Part shown: one piece after another, positions 61,594-64,000 of the stretch
Layout of the letters: every line of letters begins with the position of its first letter
Position numbering within the stretch: the first letter of the stretch is position 1
Program-made: the position numbers and the translations under genes
The notes under the pieces: model-generated
Told to the model about the DNA's origin: nothing
The model's input: the letters and a program-made list of their open reading frames with translations, nothing else
Databases searched by the model: none
Origin: Gammaproteobacteria bacterium
GTDB taxonomy: Bacteria; Pseudomonadota; Gammaproteobacteria; Pseudomonadales; Cellvibrionaceae
DNA: 64,000 bases
Direction of reading: 5' to 3'
Assembly: GCA_021151835.1 (NCBI GenBank)
Contig: JAGKWO010000030.1
Location: 3,345-67,344, forward strand

Positions 61594-62612
61594 CAACAAG
61601 TGAAGCTTCAACCTACACCGAAAACCACGCACCCAAAAATAAAAAACTAATATGGCTTAAGCGCATACTGACGCTATTTTTTTTCATACTGGTTCCGGTT
61701 CTATTATTTACCTTGATCAAGCAAATAGAATGGCAGGAAGTAAAAGAAGCGCTTGTTTCTTACAAAGTATCGACCCTGTTACCAGGTGTTGTGATTGCAT
61801 TAAGCAGTTATTGTGTTTTTGCCAGCTATGATCTAATTGGAAAAAAATATACAGGGCACACCATACCATCACGTCAAATTATTCCGTTGGGATTCGTTTG
61901 TTACGCATTCAACCTTAATCTTTCAAGCTGGGTTGGCGGAATTGCATTACGTTACCGACTGTATACTCGCCTGGGGCTTGATATACCGACTATCACTAAA
62001 ATATTAAGCATAAATTGGATCACCAATTGGTTAGGCTACTTGATCCTGGCAGGGACAATTTTTTTATTTGGCCTGATTAGCCTTCCGGATAATTGGAAAA
62101 TAGGAACGACCGCATTACAAGTGATTGGAGCAGTAATGGTTGCTGTCGCTATCGTTTATTTGGTTGCCTGCAAATATGCAAAACGACGTTCAATCAAGAT
62201 TTTCAAACACGAGTTAAGCTTACCGGGATCAACCTTATCATTTACCCAGGCCAGCCTGGCTATATTAAACTGGTCATTAATGGGGCTCATAATATTTATG
62301 CTTTTGCCTGAGGGAAAAGTGAGCTACCCCACGGTTTTGGGAATTTTATTGATAGGCGCTATCGCCGGTGTTATTACTCACATTCCAGCAGGGCTCGGTG
62401 TATTGGAAACTATTTTTATCACTCTATTACAGCATCAATTATCCAAAGGCACTATTTTGGCAGCATTAATCGGCTATCGTGTTATTTATTTCCTAATACC
62501 ACTGGGAATAGCGGTGGTCATCTATTTGGTGCTGGAAAGCAGAGCTAAAAAGATGCGCGAAGCGAATCACAATCAGGAGAATGCAATAAAAAGCCCCATC
62601 AACGAAACCTGA
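61590..62612 (+). CDS. ybhN: YbhN family membrane protein (UPF0104 / LPG synthase TM-type)
   Basis: This 340-residue protein has about eight helices and matches the flippase-like region of lysylphosphatidylglycerol synthases ('GFVCYAFNLNLSSWVGGIALRYRLYTRLGL', 'AGVITHIPAGLGVLETIFITLL'). No synthase domain is attached. Translation is coupled to clsB (ATGA overlap). Its last codons and stop lie inside the terminator hairpin. Confidence 0.92.
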   Translation: MTTSEASTYTENHAPKNKKLIWLKRILTLFFFILVPVLLFTLIKQIEWQEVKEALVSYKVSTLLPGVVIALSSYCVFASYDLIGKKYTGHTIPSRQIIPLGFVCYAFNLNLSSWVGGIALRYRLYTRLGLDIPTITKILSINWITNWLGYLILAGTIFLFGLISLPDNWKIGTTALQVIGAVMVAVAIVYLVACKYAKRRSIKIFKHELSLPGSTLSFTQASLAILNWSLMGLIIFMLLPEGKVSYPTVLGILLIGAIAGVITHIPAGLGVLETIFITLLQHQLSKGTILAALIGYRVIYFLIPLGIAVVIYLVLESRAKKMREANHNQENAIKSPINET

Positions 62613-62626
62613 TGGGGCTTTTTATT
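62585..62626. terminator. Bidirectional terminator overlapping the ybhN stop codon
   Basis: A perfect 16-bp inverted repeat (arms 62585-62600 and 62611-62626) with a 10-base loop encodes the last residues of YbhN; the TGA (62610-62612) begins the right arm. It also serves the convergent oxygenase gene. Confidence 0.93.
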
Positions 62627-62660
62627 GAAAAACCATCCAAATATTTCCTTAGTGCCGCGT

Positions 62661-63629
62661 TTATGCAAATGCCGCCAGCACCTTACGCCGCCCGGACTCT
62701 GGACTCCAGTTACTGGTAGAATGAGCCCACGACAGGTTATTTAAAAATACCAAATCCCCTGCCATTAATTTTTGGGTGATTTTGGATGTAAATAATGAAT
62801 TATAGTTAGCACCAGATTTCCATACCCTGCGAGCGTATGCATTGTCCAATGCAGTGAAATCACGCATATCGTCAGGGATTTTAAGCATATGCAATGATCT
62901 CAACAAATCAAGATATCCTTCTCCTGAATCAAAATCATAGCTTGCGATAGTATCCCAATAGGCATAGCAATCGCGTTCAAGAATAACAGAGTAAACTTTT
63001 TTTGGTTGCTCCAAAACATTAAATATATTCACACCATCTACTGGTGAACCGCCTTCCGATATTATTACATCTTGCTCCGCAATAAGATCGCCAGGTAATT
63101 CAATACCGTGCATCATCTTTAGCTTCATAATTTCAAAAGGTGATAATTTTTTGCTTCCTACCTTACACTTTTTTACCAGCTCACGAAGAACGCCCCACTC
63201 AGCGCTTTCAGCATTTATATTCAAAAGAATTGAAGCTCCACCATCTGTAGTATTTTCTACAGCATAGAAAGATGCCAATTGCATTCTCATCCGTGAACTT
63301 CCTTCGCAATGCGCCGGGATAAAATGATAGTCATCGCGCTTATTGACAGTCATAAAATATTTCCCCACATTTTCCCTATGCCCTTTAACCGATGCAAATC
63401 CCGCTTCCACCTCCAATTTGTGATCCAATCCAAAACTCCTGGCAACATCGAACATAATGTCATCAGCATTTTTTTGTGTTACACCACGAACCAAAACAAC
63501 CTGGTCATTTTTAAGGGCACGAACAATCTGCTCTACCGTTCCCGCAACATATTCATCTACCACAGTTAGCCGGGCTGTATCTTCCGGGACACTGTGTATA
63601 ACTTCAGGGCTTTCAATTACGGTATTCAT
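62661..63629 (-). CDS. TauD/TfdA-like Fe(II)/2-oxoglutarate oxygenase
   Basis: The product has 322 residues from ATG 63629, which has AAAGGGA 8 bases upstream; the frame extends 8 codons further. The iron ligands fit H107 and E109 in 'IPAHCEGSS' (an HxE variant of the facial triad) and H303 in 'NNLSWAHSTSNW', with R314/R315 to hold 2-oxoglutarate. HxE members include clavaminate-synthase and amino-acid hydroxylases of peptide pathways. There is no sulfonate-transport gene nearby, so taurine use is unlikely. It may belong to a small-molecule pathway continuing past the right edge; the substrate is unknown. Confidence 0.83.
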   Translation of the reverse strand: MNTVIESPEVIHSVPEDTARLTVVDEYVAGTVEQIVRALKNDQVVLVRGVTQKNADDIMFDVARSFGLDHKLEVEAGFASVKGHRENVGKYFMTVNKRDDYHFIPAHCEGSSRMRMQLASFYAVENTTDGGASILLNINAESAEWGVLRELVKKCKVGSKKLSPFEIMKLKMMHGIELPGDLIAEQDVIISEGGSPVDGVNIFNVLEQPKKVYSVILERDCYAYWDTIASYDFDSGEGYLDLLRSLHMLKIPDDMRDFTALDNAYARRVWKSGANYNSLFTSKITQKLMAGDLVFLNNLSWAHSTSNWSPESGRRKVLAAFA

Positions 63630-64000
63630 AGCTTTTCCCTTTCCAGGCGACATCTAATATGTTCAATAAGCGGATTATTAAATAGGAAAATATGAGCACC
63701 CATTATTTAAATTATAAATACGATAGTAATGGAAAAATCAGTCTAGTTTTATTGGCAAAAAGATACGGTTAATATTGATGATTTGCAACCCTGCACAAAA
63801 CAACGCATCAACCTTTCCAATATCCACCAAGGTGCACAAAATTTGATAAATAATTTAAAAAAGATAAGAGGAACCCCGGCAAGCATCAACAATATATAGA
63901 AAATAAAATTGTTATTTTTATTGTTACGCTTCGCCGGACAAGAAATTTTTATAAGATAAATTTCATTAACTTTATCCAACGAGGTTTTAACATTTACCGT
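63630..64000. other. AT-rich right edge without a supported gene
   Basis: These 371 bases are clearly more AT-rich than the rest. A minus-strand frame stays open from the window edge down to 63749 and contains one hydrophobic stretch ('FIFYILLMLAGVPLIFFKLF'). It could be the 3' end of a gene starting outside, but no family or codon pattern supports it. Confidence 0.35.

Noticed and set aside
63749..63979. Minus-strand hydrophobic frame at the right edge
   Set aside because: It could be the end of an outside gene, but AT-rich sequence easily gives such frames and no family is visible; recorded only as part of the edge region.

Overview
The window (about 50% GC) reads as a chromosomal segment of a cellulose-degrading gammaproteobacterium close to Cellvibrio (Cellvibrionaceae). 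The grounds are secreted enzymes with CBM2 domains joined by polyserine linkers, a lipoprotein GH9 endoglucanase, and housekeeping gene orders typical of Pseudomonas relatives: purM-purN, DUF2066 beside hda, rpsP-rimM-trmD-rplS, xerD-dsbC-hom-thrC-recJ, ybbAP opposite tesA, and arsC-wrbA-DUF2069-sppA. The species assignment is inference; nothing was searched.

Region 1 (1-10.5 kb) is the most unusual part. It starts with the 3' end of a DUF1552 gene, then a cytochrome b561, then a 900-base non-coding region rich in inverted repeats. Next comes a three-gene operon. Its first product is a secreted CBM2-GH5 endoglucanase carrying a beta-sandwich-like module and a C-terminal YceI (quinone-binding type) domain. 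The second is a 1179-residue CBM2-YceI-FN3-triheme protein with a DUF1587/1595/1592/1588/1585 block. The third is a DUF1552 protein. Together they look like a cellulose-anchored extracellular redox system physically fused to an endoglucanase, related to the Cbp2D/Cbp2E redox proteins known from Cellvibrio japonicus.

Region 2 (10.5-30.4 kb) is mostly housekeeping: avtA, a single-domain response regulator, a YihY/BrkB membrane protein, arsC-wrbA-DUF2069-sppA, hda, DUF2066, purMN, DUF3108, slyD, dcd and a MerR regulator. Accessory genes lie between them: a lipoprotein PQQ-type sugar dehydrogenase fused to a diheme cytochrome, a chemoreceptor, and the GH9 endoglucanase.

Region 3 (30.7-39.8 kb) is a surface-glycan cassette: GtrA, two GT2 glycosyltransferases, DUF2304 and a GT-C membrane transferase. 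It faces a second GT-C protein with a C-terminal NPCBM-like domain, followed by a MATE exporter.

Region 4 (39.8-58.9 kb) holds the ybbP/ybbA exporter, tesA, recJ, thrC, hom, dsbC, xerD, and rplS-trmD-rimM-rpsP, in which trmD has lost its C-terminal domain. It continues with fabY, a GlxA-type AraC regulator, an ibpA-like small heat-shock gene with a visible sigma32 promoter and ROSE-type RNA thermometer, a TIGR01777 epimerase, hpf and a SapC-family gene.

Region 5 (59.4-64 kb) carries a ybhP-clsB-ybhN-type lipid operon, a TauD-like 2-oxoglutarate oxygenase and an AT-rich edge without a convincing gene. I saw no rRNA, tRNA, CRISPR array, insertion sequence or prophage.
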